Shown in pieces: positions 1 through 7,516 of a stretch of 36,451 nt of DNA. The position numbers were made by a program, and so were the translations under genes. The stretch is from Flavicella sp965243265 (GTDB lineage Bacteria; Bacteroidota; Bacteroidia; Flavobacteriales; Flavobacteriaceae): contig CBDEUL010000001.1 of assembly GCA_965243265.1 (NCBI GenBank), forward strand, positions 1-36,451, in the 5' to 3' direction. The notes under the pieces were generated by a model. That model made no database searches and was not told the DNA's origin. It saw only the letters and a list, made by a program, of their open reading frames with translations. Within the stretch, counting starts at the first letter, position 1, and each line of letters opens with the position of its first letter.

Positions 1-233
1 ATTTTTTTTACATGAAAAGGGCAATTACTGAAAATACTTTTTTGATTGACATTTGTATAAAGCGCCTTGAGTTCATCTATTTTTCCTAATGCCAAATGAG
101 AAATCATCAAACTCCCTGTAGAAGTTCCCAAATACAAATCGTAATCTTTATTTTTCTCTTTTATCAAGTATTCCGCAACACCTCCTGCAAATGCACCTTT
201 ACTTCCTCCCCCCGATATTACCAATGCTTTCAT
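1..233 (-). CDS. Patatin-like phospholipase, N-terminal part (cut by window edge)
   Basis: The minus strand from the ATG at 231-233 reads open to the window edge, giving the first 77 residues. It begins MKALVISGGGSKGAFAGGVA, the glycine-rich oxyanion-hole motif (GGGxxG) of patatin-like lipid acyl hydrolases, followed by GTSTGS at about residues 36-41. That is the GxSxG nucleophile elbow, with Ser38 as the likely nucleophile of the Ser-Asp dyad. No signal peptide is visible, so the protein is probably cytoplasmic or peripheral on the membrane. The Asp of the dyad and the rest of the domain lie outside the window, so substrate and full length cannot be judged. The family call is firm; the role is unknown. 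Confidence 0.85.
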   Translation of the reverse strand, partial: MKALVISGGGSKGAFAGGVAEYLIKEKNKDYDLYLGTSTGSLMISHLALGKIDELKALYTNVNQKSIFSNCPFHVKK

Positions 234-311
234 GTCTTTAAACCTTTGTATTTTCAGTTAAGCCTGATAAAACTAATTAAAAGATTTCTCTTTTAAAAAA
301 AACATTTTATT

Positions 312-319
312 TATTTTTG
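312..319 (+). promoter_or_regulatory. Bacteroidetes -7 element TATTTTTG
   Basis: This matches the TAnnTTTG -7 consensus of Bacteroidetes sigma factors, 17 bases before the ATG at 337. No clear TTG lies at the expected -33 distance, so only half of the promoter is supported. Confidence 0.45.
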
Positions 320-336
320 AGTTTAATATTTTCTCA

Positions 337-909
337 ATGAAGCTTCAACTTTTTTGCACTTTAATAATAGTATTTGTTTTATCCTCTAGTTGTTCCAAGA
401 ACTCCATTTCTAAGAAAATGGAATTCGACTGTAATGCAAATACATCTCATTATAGTAAAACACTTATAAAAGACCCCAAAAAAACTTTTGAAATTGAAAT
501 TCCCACAAATTGGAAAAGAGAGTTTTTTATAGATAATGGAGAATCTCGATTGTATTGCGCAGATACCACGAAAGAATTGACCAAAACCTACATCTTAGAT
601 TTAGGATACTACGAAGGAAATATTGAGCTTACAGATGTTTTTGTTGAGAAAATCAAAAACAGAATTCTTCAAAGCTCTGATGCTAAAATCCTAAAAACAT
701 CAAAATTTAAGTCTCACAACAAAGAAGGTATTGCTATTTTATACAACTCTAGTTTTTTAAACTTCAAATCAAAAACTCTTCAAGCTTATTTAAAAAACAA
801 TAATGAAAGTCATTATCTTTTAAAAATAGACACTTACGGAGAAGAAATTACCGATCGTAGAATTTGCGAAGCGCTTTCGTTATTTGAAAATGCTTTACTC
901 ATTAAATAA
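337..909 (+). CDS. Putative lipoprotein of unknown function
   Basis: 190 residues. The N-terminus (MKLQLFCTLIIVFVLSSSCS) is a short charged start, a hydrophobic stretch and Cys19 in a loose Bacteroidetes-type lipobox (SSSC), so it is probably a lipoprotein exported by Sec and lipidated at Cys19. The mature part has no motif I recognise. It is a mix of charged strands and loops, and a pattern near residues 35-50 (KTFEIEIPTNWKREF) recalls small flavobacterial lipoproteins that begin with a PsbP-like fold, but this is only an impression. A -7 element lies at 312-319. The next gene on this strand starts about 200 bases on, and a small minus-strand gene lies between. The lipoprotein call is fairly safe; no function can be given. 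Confidence 0.75.
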   Translation: MKLQLFCTLIIVFVLSSSCSKNSISKKMEFDCNANTSHYSKTLIKDPKKTFEIEIPTNWKREFFIDNGESRLYCADTTKELTKTYILDLGYYEGNIELTDVFVEKIKNRILQSSDAKILKTSKFKSHNKEGIAILYNSSFLNFKSKTLQAYLKNNNESHYLLKIDTYGEEITDRRICEALSLFENALLIK

Positions 910-911
910 AA

Positions 912-1085
912 TCACTTCCTCTTTTTAGATTTGTCTTCTATTTTTTTTAATGAAGAATCCACAATACGTACTCTTCCTGAATTAATCATAGCTTCCAAAT
1001 TAACAGGTGCTGCTTTTGATTGATCTTTTAGCTTTTGATTTGCTATCAAATTTGCTATTTTAGAAGATGACTTTTTTTCATTCAT
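912..1085 (-). CDS. Small basic protein, 57 residues, unknown function
   Basis: This is a short minus-strand ORF filling the gap between the lipoprotein and peptidase genes, from the ATG at 1083-1085 to the TGA at 912-914. The product starts MNEKKSSSKIANLIANQKLK, has a middle segment AAPVNLEAMINSGRVRIVDS, and ends in a Lys/Arg-rich tail (KKIEDKSKKRK). It is strongly basic with no membrane segment, and the even mix of residues looks like real coding rather than chance in this AT-rich DNA. It ends 3 bases from the convergent lipoprotein gene. The first helix-like half and basic tail could suit nucleic-acid or ribosome binding, but that is a guess. I do not recognise the family. Confidence 0.6.
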   Translation of the reverse strand: MNEKKSSSKIANLIANQKLKDQSKAAPVNLEAMINSGRVRIVDSSLKKIEDKSKKRK

Positions 1086-1115
1086 ACAAACAAATAGTTT
1101 ACAAATTCAAAATTA

Positions 1116-2405
1116 ATGAAATATTTTTTTCTACTATTTTCCTTACAGATTATTTTCTTTCAAAATAGCGTTTTTTGTCAAAAAAAATACGCCCAAGAAA
1201 TTATAACAAAACTAAGCTCTCCCAAAATGAAAGGTAGAGGATACACCAATAACGGTGATAAAATTGCTGCTGAATACATTAAAAAAGAATTCAAAAAACT
1301 CAATCTAAAACCCTTTTCAAATTCTTATGAACAGCCATTTACTCTAAGCACAAATACACAATCTGGAATTCTAGAACTAAAAATAAACGACACGCTTCTA
1401 AAACCTGGGGTCGATTTTTTAGCCAATCCCAACAACCCAAGTATTAAAGGAAATTTTGAAATCGTTTTAATAAAGAATAGTGATTTTCAAAATACTGATT
1501 CATTGAAATTTAAAATAGCAAATTCTCACAACAAGCTACTTTTAATTGACAAAACCACCTTTACTTCAGCGAATAATAAAACAACACAAAAAAGAGACGA
1601 AATAATAAATTATCTCCGCTATACTCCTGACCTTCCTTATAGTGGGCTTGTATTTTTGACCGATAAAAAACTAACTTGGAGTGCCAGCCAAACACAACAC
1701 AGCAAAGCTTCTTTTACTTTGCGAAAGAAAGCAAGTTTTTCGCTTATCAAATCACTTTATCTTAATTGCGAAAGCACGTTTATTCCTAACTATAAAACTC
1801 AAAACTTAATCGGCTACACCCAAGGTTTGTCTGAATCAGATTCCCTTATAGTAATAACTGCACATTACGACCATTTAGGAGAAATGGGTAACCTTACTTT
1901 TTTTCCAGGTGCAAATGACAATGCCAGTGGTATTGCTATGCTCTTAAATATTGCCAAATATTTTTCACAACCCAAAAACAAACCTAAATATTCAATAGCT
2001 TACATCGCTTTTAGCGGTGAGGAAATTGGCTTACTTGGGTCTAAATATTTTTGTGAACATCCTTTATTCTCTCTTGAGAAGATTAAATTCTTATTAAACT
2101 TTGATCTTTCAGGTACTGGTAATGATGGTATCAAAATTGTAAACGGAAGCATTTATAAAAATCATTTTAACAACATCAGAAACATCAACACCACACACAG
2201 TTTATTAAAAGGCGCATTCCCTAGAGGTAAAGCTTGTAATAGTGATCATTGTTACTTTGACTTACATGGTGTTCCTTCTTTTTACATATACACTTTAGGA
2301 GGATCTAAAGCTTATCATGATATTAATGATACTCCTGAAAAACTGCCTTTAACATATTTTGAAAAAAATCTAGAATTAAATATTCGCTTTATAAAAACAC
2401 TCTAA
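1116..2405 (+). CDS. Secreted M28-family zinc aminopeptidase
   Basis: 429 residues with a signal peptide (residues 1 to about 21, ending NSVFC before QKK). The M28 catalytic domain fills the C-terminal half. TAHYDHLG (247-254) gives the zinc ligand His250 and Asp252. PGANDNASG (264-272) gives the bridging ligand Asp268. FSGEEIGLLGS (299-309) holds the general base Glu302 and ligand Glu303. NFDLSG (328-333) gives Asp330, and YHDINDTPE (400-408) gives His401. All five ligands of a co-catalytic di-zinc site are present, so the enzyme should be active, most likely removing N-terminal residues from peptides outside the cytoplasm. The region before the catalytic block is the usual variable or PA-like insert. 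It stands alone, with the neighbouring membrane-protein gene 76 bases downstream. Confidence 0.9.
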   Translation: MKYFFLLFSLQIIFFQNSVFCQKKYAQEIITKLSSPKMKGRGYTNNGDKIAAEYIKKEFKKLNLKPFSNSYEQPFTLSTNTQSGILELKINDTLLKPGVDFLANPNNPSIKGNFEIVLIKNSDFQNTDSLKFKIANSHNKLLLIDKTTFTSANNKTTQKRDEIINYLRYTPDLPYSGLVFLTDKKLTWSASQTQHSKASFTLRKKASFSLIKSLYLNCESTFIPNYKTQNLIGYTQGLSESDSLIVITAHYDHLGEMGNLTFFPGANDNASGIAMLLNIAKYFSQPKNKPKYSIAYIAFSGEEIGLLGSKYFCEHPLFSLEKIKFLLNFDLSGTGNDGIKIVNGSIYKNHFNNIRNINTTHSLLKGAFPRGKACNSDHCYFDLHGVPSFYIYTLGGSKAYHDINDTPEKLPLTYFEKNLELNIRFIKTL

Positions 2406-2481
2406 CTCCTCTTCATAAGTTTTCTATTATTTCACATATTTTTTTATTATCTTTAAGAGATAACCCTAAAATTGAATTCGT

Positions 2482-2931
2482 ATGGACACAGGAAAAATAA
2501 TAGCGAATCAAGCTTTAAAAATTTACATCGGAATTGTTGGTTACTTTCTTTTAATGAAACTACTACATTTAGAACACCTAGTACAGCTAAGAGCTTTTAA
2601 CTTTTTTATAGTTCTATGGGGAGTAAACACAGCTGTCAAAAAAAATATTTTTGACAATTTGGATAACGGATATTTAAAAAACTTATCCGTTGCCTTTTCT
2701 ACTGCTTTTATGGCAGTTGTAGGAATAGCTATTTCATTAGCTATCTACCTATCTTTCATCAATTCAGATCTTATAATGATTTTAGAAAATTCAATGATGT
2801 GGGGATCTCACTTATCAACAGGAAAAATACTATTTGCTATCCTAATAGAAGGAATGGCTTCCTCCGTGATTTGTTCATTCCTAATCATGCAGTATTGGAA
2901 AAAACACAAAATAGAATCCTTATTTCACTAG
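2482..2931 (+). CDS. Small integral membrane protein, unknown
   Basis: 149 residues with four hydrophobic segments, at about residues 13-27, 36-48, 69-93 and 112-137. There is a short positively charged loop (VKKNIFDNLDNGYLKN) between the second and third, and a basic tail (KKHKIES). No catalytic or metal-binding motif is visible. The arrangement is like the DUF4199-type small membrane proteins common in Bacteroidetes, but I cannot confirm that. It is followed at once by a bidirectional terminator shared with the convergent sulfur-transport genes, so it ends its transcription unit. Confidence 0.7.
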   Translation: MDTGKIIANQALKIYIGIVGYFLLMKLLHLEHLVQLRAFNFFIVLWGVNTAVKKNIFDNLDNGYLKNLSVAFSTAFMAVVGIAISLAIYLSFINSDLIMILENSMMWGSHLSTGKILFAILIEGMASSVICSFLIMQYWKKHKIESLFH

Positions 2932-2969
2932 AAAAAGGCTCCAATAATTAAATTTATTGGGGCCTTTTT
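2932..2969. terminator. Bidirectional intrinsic terminator
   Basis: AAAAAGGCTCCAATAA pairs with TTATTGGGGCCTTTTT around a short AT loop, with one G:T wobble. The A-run before and T-run after make it a terminator in both directions. It sits between convergent genes, and its end overlaps the stop codon of the minus-strand gene (2968-2970). Confidence 0.85.
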
Positions 2970-3381
2970 AATGAGGTAAATATTTTTTTAAAACCCCGTA
3001 ACACAATGTACCCACAACAGCACTTAAAATAACAATTACAAAAACAGTAACACCATTTCCAACAAGTACATACATAGGTCCCGGACAAGCTCCTGACAAA
3101 GCCCACCCCAAACCAAAAACAGTTCCTCCAAACAAATACCTATATACTCCCATTTCGGCTACTTTTCTCATTACAGGAGCACCGTACACCGACTTAAAAT
3201 TATTTTTATTTATAAAATACATCATTATAACTCCCACAAACAAAGCAGAACCTATAATTCCATACATATGAAATGACTGAAAACGAAACATCTCTTGAAT
3301 TCTATACCAAGAAATAGCCTCAGACTTTGTCATTACAACACCAAATAAAACACCTATTAACAAAAACTTTATATGTTTCAT
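2968..3381 (-). CDS. YeeE/YedE-family (DUF6691-type) transporter subunit, half B
   Basis: 137 residues with about four membrane segments (roughly 5-17, 40-57, 82-97 and 107-128). The family signature is GLGWALSGACPGP (90-102), with Cys99 in the SGACPGP loop. In YeeE/TsuA thiosulfate transporters, conserved Cys residues in such loops line the route of the sulfur compound. This is the second half of a YeeE-like fold split over two genes, the arrangement called PmpA/PmpB in some proteobacteria. It starts 4 bases after the partner gene ends, so the two should be made together. The substrate is probably thiosulfate or another reduced sulfur species, which is inferred from the family only. No rhodanese, sulfur dioxygenase or BigR-like regulator is next to the pair here. 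Confidence 0.85.
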   Translation of the reverse strand: MKHIKFLLIGVLFGVVMTKSEAISWYRIQEMFRFQSFHMYGIIGSALFVGVIMMYFINKNNFKSVYGAPVMRKVAEMGVYRYLFGGTVFGLGWALSGACPGPMYVLVGNGVTVFVIVILSAVVGTLCYGVLKKYLPH

Positions 3382-3385
3382 ACTT

Positions 3386-3952
3386 TTAAAAAATTAAAGG
3401 GAATATTAAATGAGTCATTATTAACCCTCCTATAAAAAAACCTATTACCGCTATAAGAGACGGTAATTGTAAATTAGACAATCCACTAATTGCGTGCCCA
3501 GAGGTACACCCATCTGCCCAACGTGTTCCAAAGCCTACTAAAAACCCACCTATTACCAGAATTAAAAAACCTTTTAAAGTTGCGAATCCCTGCCAACTAA
3601 AAATAGCCTCAGGAGCAAATCCACCGTCAAAAGAAATTCCTAACCCCTGTAAATCACTTACAGTAGCATCGGAAACACTCAACCCTTTTAAACCATCTAA
3701 ATAGGTAACAGCTAAATAACCTCCCAAAATACCACCTATTACAAAAACCAAATTCCATGTATTTACACGCCAATCTTCATTAAAAAAAGATATTTTTTTA
3801 CCAGCTCCTCCAATAGTACACATAGTTTTTAATGTTGAAGAAACACCAAACCTACCTCCTGACCAAAGTAGTAAAAACATTACCATACTTATTACCGGAC
3901 CAGAAACATACCAGGGCCAAGGGTTCTTTAAAAAGAGTACAAATTCTTCCAT
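3386..3952 (-). CDS. YeeE/YedE-family transporter subunit, half A
   Basis: 188 residues with about five membrane segments. The signature GFGTRWADGCTSGHAISGLS spans residues 140-159, with Cys149 and His153 in the DGCTSGH loop that marks the YeeE/YedE sulfur-transport family. A second Cys (Cys45) lies in the first cytoplasmic loop. The full-length family has two such repeats in one chain; here the other repeat is the 137-residue gene just downstream. A -7 element lies at 3972-3979, giving a short 5' leader. Likely role: uptake or export of a reduced sulfur compound across the inner membrane. Confidence 0.88.
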   Translation of the reverse strand: MEEFVLFLKNPWPWYVSGPVISMVMFLLLWSGGRFGVSSTLKTMCTIGGAGKKISFFNEDWRVNTWNLVFVIGGILGGYLAVTYLDGLKGLSVSDATVSDLQGLGISFDGGFAPEAIFSWQGFATLKGFLILVIGGFLVGFGTRWADGCTSGHAISGLSNLQLPSLIAVIGFFIGGLIMTHLIFPLIF

Positions 3953-3971
3953 GAAATTCTAAAATTTTGCA

Positions 3972-3979
3972 CAAATATA
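3972..3979 (-). promoter_or_regulatory. -7 element (TATATTTG) for the YeeE/YedE pair
   Basis: The minus strand reads TATATTTG, a full match to TAnnTTTG, about 20 bases before the start codon at 3952. No good -33 TTG was found at the usual spacing. Confidence 0.55.
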
Positions 3980-4088
3980 AGTATTCAATTTTTACCTTTT
4001 ATTTGAACCTTAAAACCTCCTTTTTTTATCCAAAACCTTTATCTGATAAAACACCTCACCAAAGAAATTTTCTTTTTAAGAATCCAAC

Positions 4089-4110
4089 TAAGATATCTTA
4101 ATTACATTTG
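4089..4110 (+). promoter_or_regulatory. Promoter -7 element with adjoining 12-base palindrome
   Basis: TACATTTG at 4103-4110 matches TAnnTTTG. Directly upstream, in the place of the promoter spacer, lies the perfect palindrome TAAGATATCTTA (4089-4100), a possible operator. The -7 element overlaps the TTG at 4108 that could be read as a start, so translation should begin at the ATG at 4144. Confidence 0.5.
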
Positions 4111-4143
4111 CAAAATATTTCAAAACTACAAACACATACAACT

Positions 4144-5214
4144 ATGTTATTAGAGGAAAGAAAAAAAGCTTTTACAAATCTAGGTCTTTTTTTAAGTCAA
4201 TTTTCAACAGAAGGCATTACCAAAAAAGAATCCATCCCTTTTAATGATTTGTTTTTTGATGCTTTTGATATGCAAATCAAAAGAGCTAAAGAATCTAATA
4301 GTTGGTTTACAGAAGATAATGTACTGTTTTCTTTAGAAAGCTGGAGCAAAGCGCTTTCTGAAGAAAATTTAACAACATGGATTTCTTCATATAATTTTAC
4401 AGAACAACCTCCTAAAAAAATAGCCATTATAATGGCAGGGAACATTCCACTAGTAGGTTTTCATGACTTTCTTTGTGTATTAATGTCTGGTCACAATGCA
4501 CTAATAAAACTTTCTTCAAACGACAAACACTTTATCCCTTTAGTTGCTAAATATTTAGAATACTCTAATTCTGAATTCAAAAACAAAATTGAATTCACTG
4601 ATAAAAAACTAGAAAATTTTGATGCCGTAATAGCAACTGGAAGCGACAATACTGCTCGTTACTTTGATTATTACTTTGGAAAACACCCACATATTATTCG
4701 AAAAAACAGAAATACCGTAGCTGTATTATCTGGAAAAGAAGACAAAGAAACTTTAAAAAGGATGAGTGATGATATCTTTAGATATTTTGGATTAGGCTGC
4801 AGAAGTATTTCTAAAATATTTCTACCTGAGGGATATGACTTAAACAAAATTTTTGAAGCTGTATATCATAAAAAAGATATTATCAACTATACAAAATACG
4901 CAAACAACTACGACTATAATAAGGCTGTATATTTAATGAGCTTATTTGATATACAAGAAAACGGTTTTTTAATGCTTAAAGAAGATAAAAATTATGCTTC
5001 TCCTATTTCTTCTTTGTTTTATGAATACTACACTAATTTAGAAGAATTAAAAACCAAATTAACGAATGACTCTGATAAAATTCAATGTATCAGTTCTGAA
5101 TTAGACATCGCAAAAAGTGTTCCTTTGGGAAAAACACAACTCCCTGAACTTTGGGACTATGCAGATGGAGTTGACACCCTGAATTTCCTGTTAAAATTAG
5201 AGCAAAATAATTAA
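4144..5214 (+). CDS. LuxC-type acyl-CoA reductase
   Basis: 356 residues from ATG 4144. The frame is open upstream to a TTG at 4108, but that codon lies inside a -7 promoter element, so the ATG is preferred. Motifs fit the LuxC/aldehyde-dehydrogenase-like acyl-CoA reductase family: the cofactor-region motif IMAGNIPLVGFHDFL (96-110) and the FGLGCRSISKIFLP segment (215-228), whose Cys219 is the likely thioester nucleophile. It would reduce a fatty acyl-CoA to the aldehyde with NAD(P)H. No luxAB, luxD or luxE gene is nearby, so it is not a bioluminescence gene here. It lies 83 bases before serC on the same strand. Its role in this phylum is not clear to me. Confidence 0.85.
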   Translation: MLLEERKKAFTNLGLFLSQFSTEGITKKESIPFNDLFFDAFDMQIKRAKESNSWFTEDNVLFSLESWSKALSEENLTTWISSYNFTEQPPKKIAIIMAGNIPLVGFHDFLCVLMSGHNALIKLSSNDKHFIPLVAKYLEYSNSEFKNKIEFTDKKLENFDAVIATGSDNTARYFDYYFGKHPHIIRKNRNTVAVLSGKEDKETLKRMSDDIFRYFGLGCRSISKIFLPEGYDLNKIFEAVYHKKDIINYTKYANNYDYNKAVYLMSLFDIQENGFLMLKEDKNYASPISSLFYEYYTNLEELKTKLTNDSDKIQCISSELDIAKSVPLGKTQLPELWDYADGVDTLNFLLKLEQNN

Positions 5215-5297
5215 CAACTTTATCATTGTCAAGTCGAGAAAAATACCGAAATTCGCTTTTTATTTTTTGAATAATAATACATAGATAATCATACACG

Positions 5298-6359
5298 ATG
5301 AAAAAACATAATTTTAGCGCAGGACCTTCTATTTTACCTCAAGAAGTTTTACAAAAAGCAGCAGATGCTGTAGTTAACTTTAACGGATTAAATTTATCTC
5401 TTGTAGAGATTTCTCACAGAAGTAAAGAGTTTATCGCAGTTATGGATAATGCACAAGCTTTGGTTAAAGAATTATTAGAATTACCTGAAGGGTATTCTGT
5501 ACTTTTCTTACAAGGTGGAGCTAGTTTAGAATTTTTAATGGCTCCTTATAACTTATTGACTGAAGGTGGTAAAGCGGCTTACGTCGATACAGGTGCTTGG
5601 AGTTCTAAAGCTATTAAAGAAGCTAAAAACTTTGGAGAAACAGTTGTAGTTGCTTCTTCTAAAGACAAAGGATACAATTACATTCCTAAAAATTACGATG
5701 TACCTGCTGATGCTGATTATATTCACTTTACATCAAACAACACTATTTTTGGAACTCAATTAAAAGATTTCCCTGGAGGAGATGTTTTAAAAGTTGTAGA
5801 TATGAGTTCTGATATTTTCTCTAGAAAATTAGATTTCAGCCAATTTGATGTTGTTTACGCTGGTGCTCAAAAAAACATGGGGCCTTCTGGAACTACACTT
5901 GTAATTGTTAAAGACAGTATTTTTGGAAAATCTGGAAGAACAATACCTTCTATGTTAGATTATGCTGTACATGCGAAAGCTGGAAGTATGTTTAACACAC
6001 CTCCTGTATTCCCTGTATATGTATCTATGTTAACATTAGAATGGTTAAAAGAAAAAGGTGGTGTAGCTGCAATTGAAAAAGAAAATGAAGAAAAAGCTGC
6101 TTTGTTATACAACGAAATTGACAACAACCCTGCGTTTGTAGGTTTTGCTGCCAAAGAAGATCGTTCTAACATGAATGTAACCTTTACATTAGCAGACGAA
6201 TCTCAAAAAGAAAAATTTGATGCTCTTGCCGCTGCTGCTGGAATCAGCGGAATTAACGGACACAGATCTGTTGGTGGTTACAGAGCGAGTATCTACAATG
6301 CAATGCCTATTGAAAGCGTTCAAGTACTCGTAAACGCAATGAAAGAATTAAATAAATAA
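5298..6359 (+). CDS. serC: Phosphoserine aminotransferase
   Basis: 353 residues, near the usual length of about 360. It opens with the family hallmark FSAGPSILP (6-14). SHRSKEF (39-45) and the GGAS substrate loop (73-76) follow, and AGAQKNMGPSG (188-198) carries the PLP-binding Lys192. GHRSVGGYRASIYNAMP near the C-terminus is the phosphate-binding end. It converts 3-phosphohydroxypyruvate and glutamate to phosphoserine and 2-oxoglutarate (serine synthesis step 2), and the same enzyme can serve in pyridoxine synthesis. The dehydrogenase for step 1 follows 63 bases downstream, beyond a hairpin. No phosphoserine phosphatase (serB) is in the window. Confidence 0.97.
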   Translation: MKKHNFSAGPSILPQEVLQKAADAVVNFNGLNLSLVEISHRSKEFIAVMDNAQALVKELLELPEGYSVLFLQGGASLEFLMAPYNLLTEGGKAAYVDTGAWSSKAIKEAKNFGETVVVASSKDKGYNYIPKNYDVPADADYIHFTSNNTIFGTQLKDFPGGDVLKVVDMSSDIFSRKLDFSQFDVVYAGAQKNMGPSGTTLVIVKDSIFGKSGRTIPSMLDYAVHAKAGSMFNTPPVFPVYVSMLTLEWLKEKGGVAAIEKENEEKAALLYNEIDNNPAFVGFAAKEDRSNMNVTFTLADESQKEKFDALAAAAGISGINGHRSVGGYRASIYNAMPIESVQVLVNAMKELNK

Positions 6360-6368
6360 CATTTATAC

Positions 6369-6402
6369 AAAGTGATGCTCTAAAAGGCATCACTTTTATT
6401 TT
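6369..6402 (+). terminator. Hairpin with T-rich tail between serC and serA
   Basis: AAAGTGATGC (6369-6378) pairs perfectly with GCATCACTTT (6387-6396), followed by TATTTTT. It looks like an intrinsic terminator of moderate strength inside the ser gene pair, so part of the transcripts may stop after serC. Confidence 0.65.
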
Positions 6403-6422
6403 TACTCATAAAATATCATAGA

Positions 6423-7373
6423 ATGAAAGTATTAGCAAATGATGGATTAGCTCAAAGCGGTGTTACTGCTTTAGAAGCTGCTGGTTTTGAAGTAATTTTA
6501 ACAACCGTAGCTCAAGATCAACTAGAGAACTACATTAACGAAGAAAATATTGACGTATTATTAGTACGTAGTGCTACAACTGTTCGTCAAGAATTAATTG
6601 ACGCATGTCCTTCAATTAAAATTATTGGTCGTGGTGGTGTTGGTATGGATAATATTGATGTTCAATACGCTAGAGATAAAGGTCTTCACGTAATTAATAC
6701 TCCTGCTGCATCTTCTCACTCTGTTGCTGAATTAGTATTTGCTCATTTATCTGGATTGGTTCGTTTCTTACACGACTCTAACAGAAACATGCCTTTAGAA
6801 GGAGAATCTAACTTTAAAGGATTGAAAAAAGCTTACGGAGCTGGTGTTGAATTAAAAGGAAAAACTTTAGGAGTTTTAGGATTTGGACGTATTGGTCAAG
6901 CTACTGCTGCAGTTGCTTTACGTTTAGGAATGAAAGTTGTTGCTTTTGATCCATTTATGGAATCAGCAACCTTAACTTTAGATTTCTTTGGTGGACAATC
7001 TGTAGATATTACTGTAAATACAGTTTCTAAAGAAGAGGTTTTAAAAGAAGCTGATTTCTTAACATTACACGTACCTGCTCAAGATGAGTATGTAATTGGT
7101 GCTAAAGAAATTGAATCTATGAAAGACGGTGCTTTTATCGCAAATGCTGCTCGTGGTGGTGTTATTGATGAGGTTGCTTTAATAGCTGCTTTAGATAGTG
7201 GTAAACTAGGTGGTGCTGCTTTAGATGTTTTTGAAACAGAACCTAAACCAGCTGTACAAATTTTAATGAACCCTAAAGTATCTGTAACTCCACATATTGG
7301 AGCTGCTACAGGTGAAGCTCAAGATAGAATTGGAACTGAATTAGCATCTCAAATTGTAAGTTTGTTAAAATAA
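6423..7373 (+). CDS. serA: D-3-phosphoglycerate dehydrogenase, short form without ACT domain
   Basis: 316 residues of the D-2-hydroxyacid dehydrogenase family. GRGGVGMDNID (69-79) is the family signature. GVLGFGRIGQA (150-160) is the NAD-binding Rossmann loop. NAARGGVIDE (241-250) carries the substrate-binding Arg244, and TPHIGAATGEAQ (289-300) carries catalytic His291. The chain ends right after the catalytic domain, so it lacks the C-terminal ACT domain that mediates serine feedback in E. coli SerA. It oxidises 3-phosphoglycerate to 3-phosphohydroxypyruvate, the substrate of the serC product encoded just upstream. A strong terminator follows. The pairing with serC makes a different hydroxyacid substrate unlikely. 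Confidence 0.93.
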   Translation: MKVLANDGLAQSGVTALEAAGFEVILTTVAQDQLENYINEENIDVLLVRSATTVRQELIDACPSIKIIGRGGVGMDNIDVQYARDKGLHVINTPAASSHSVAELVFAHLSGLVRFLHDSNRNMPLEGESNFKGLKKAYGAGVELKGKTLGVLGFGRIGQATAAVALRLGMKVVAFDPFMESATLTLDFFGGQSVDITVNTVSKEEVLKEADFLTLHVPAQDEYVIGAKEIESMKDGAFIANAARGGVIDEVALIAALDSGKLGGAALDVFETEPKPAVQILMNPKVSVTPHIGAATGEAQDRIGTELASQIVSLLK

Positions 7374-7396
7374 TTTCCATTTTACATATATACAGA

Positions 7397-7427
7397 AAAG
7401 GCTGCTTTAACAAGCAGCCTTTTTTAT
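7397..7427 (+). terminator. Intrinsic terminator after serA
   Basis: AAAAGGCTGCTT pairs with AAGCAGCCTTTT over a TAAC-type loop and is followed by a T-run. A strong, perfect stem about 24 bases past the serA stop. Confidence 0.92.
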
Positions 7428-7469
7428 TAAAAAAAACTCAACTGTTCCCCTACTCCTATATTAAAATAT

Positions 7470-7477
7470 TATATTTG
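7470..7477 (+). promoter_or_regulatory. -7 element TATATTTG
   Basis: A full TAnnTTTG match 39 bases before the ATG at 7517 and after the serA terminator. It is the likely start of the three-gene unit that follows. Confidence 0.55.
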
Positions 7478-7516
7478 GTTTTACGATAAATAAATCATTT
7501 ATAATTCCCTTTTTAC

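Noticed and set aside
4197..4445. Minus-strand open frame inside the acyl-CoA reductase gene
   Set aside because: It is the antisense shadow of a gene with clear family motifs, and shows no coding features of its own.
5261..5269. TATTTTTTG before serC as a -7 element
   Set aside because: It has one base too many between TA and TTTG, and no -33 TTG lies at a proper distance.
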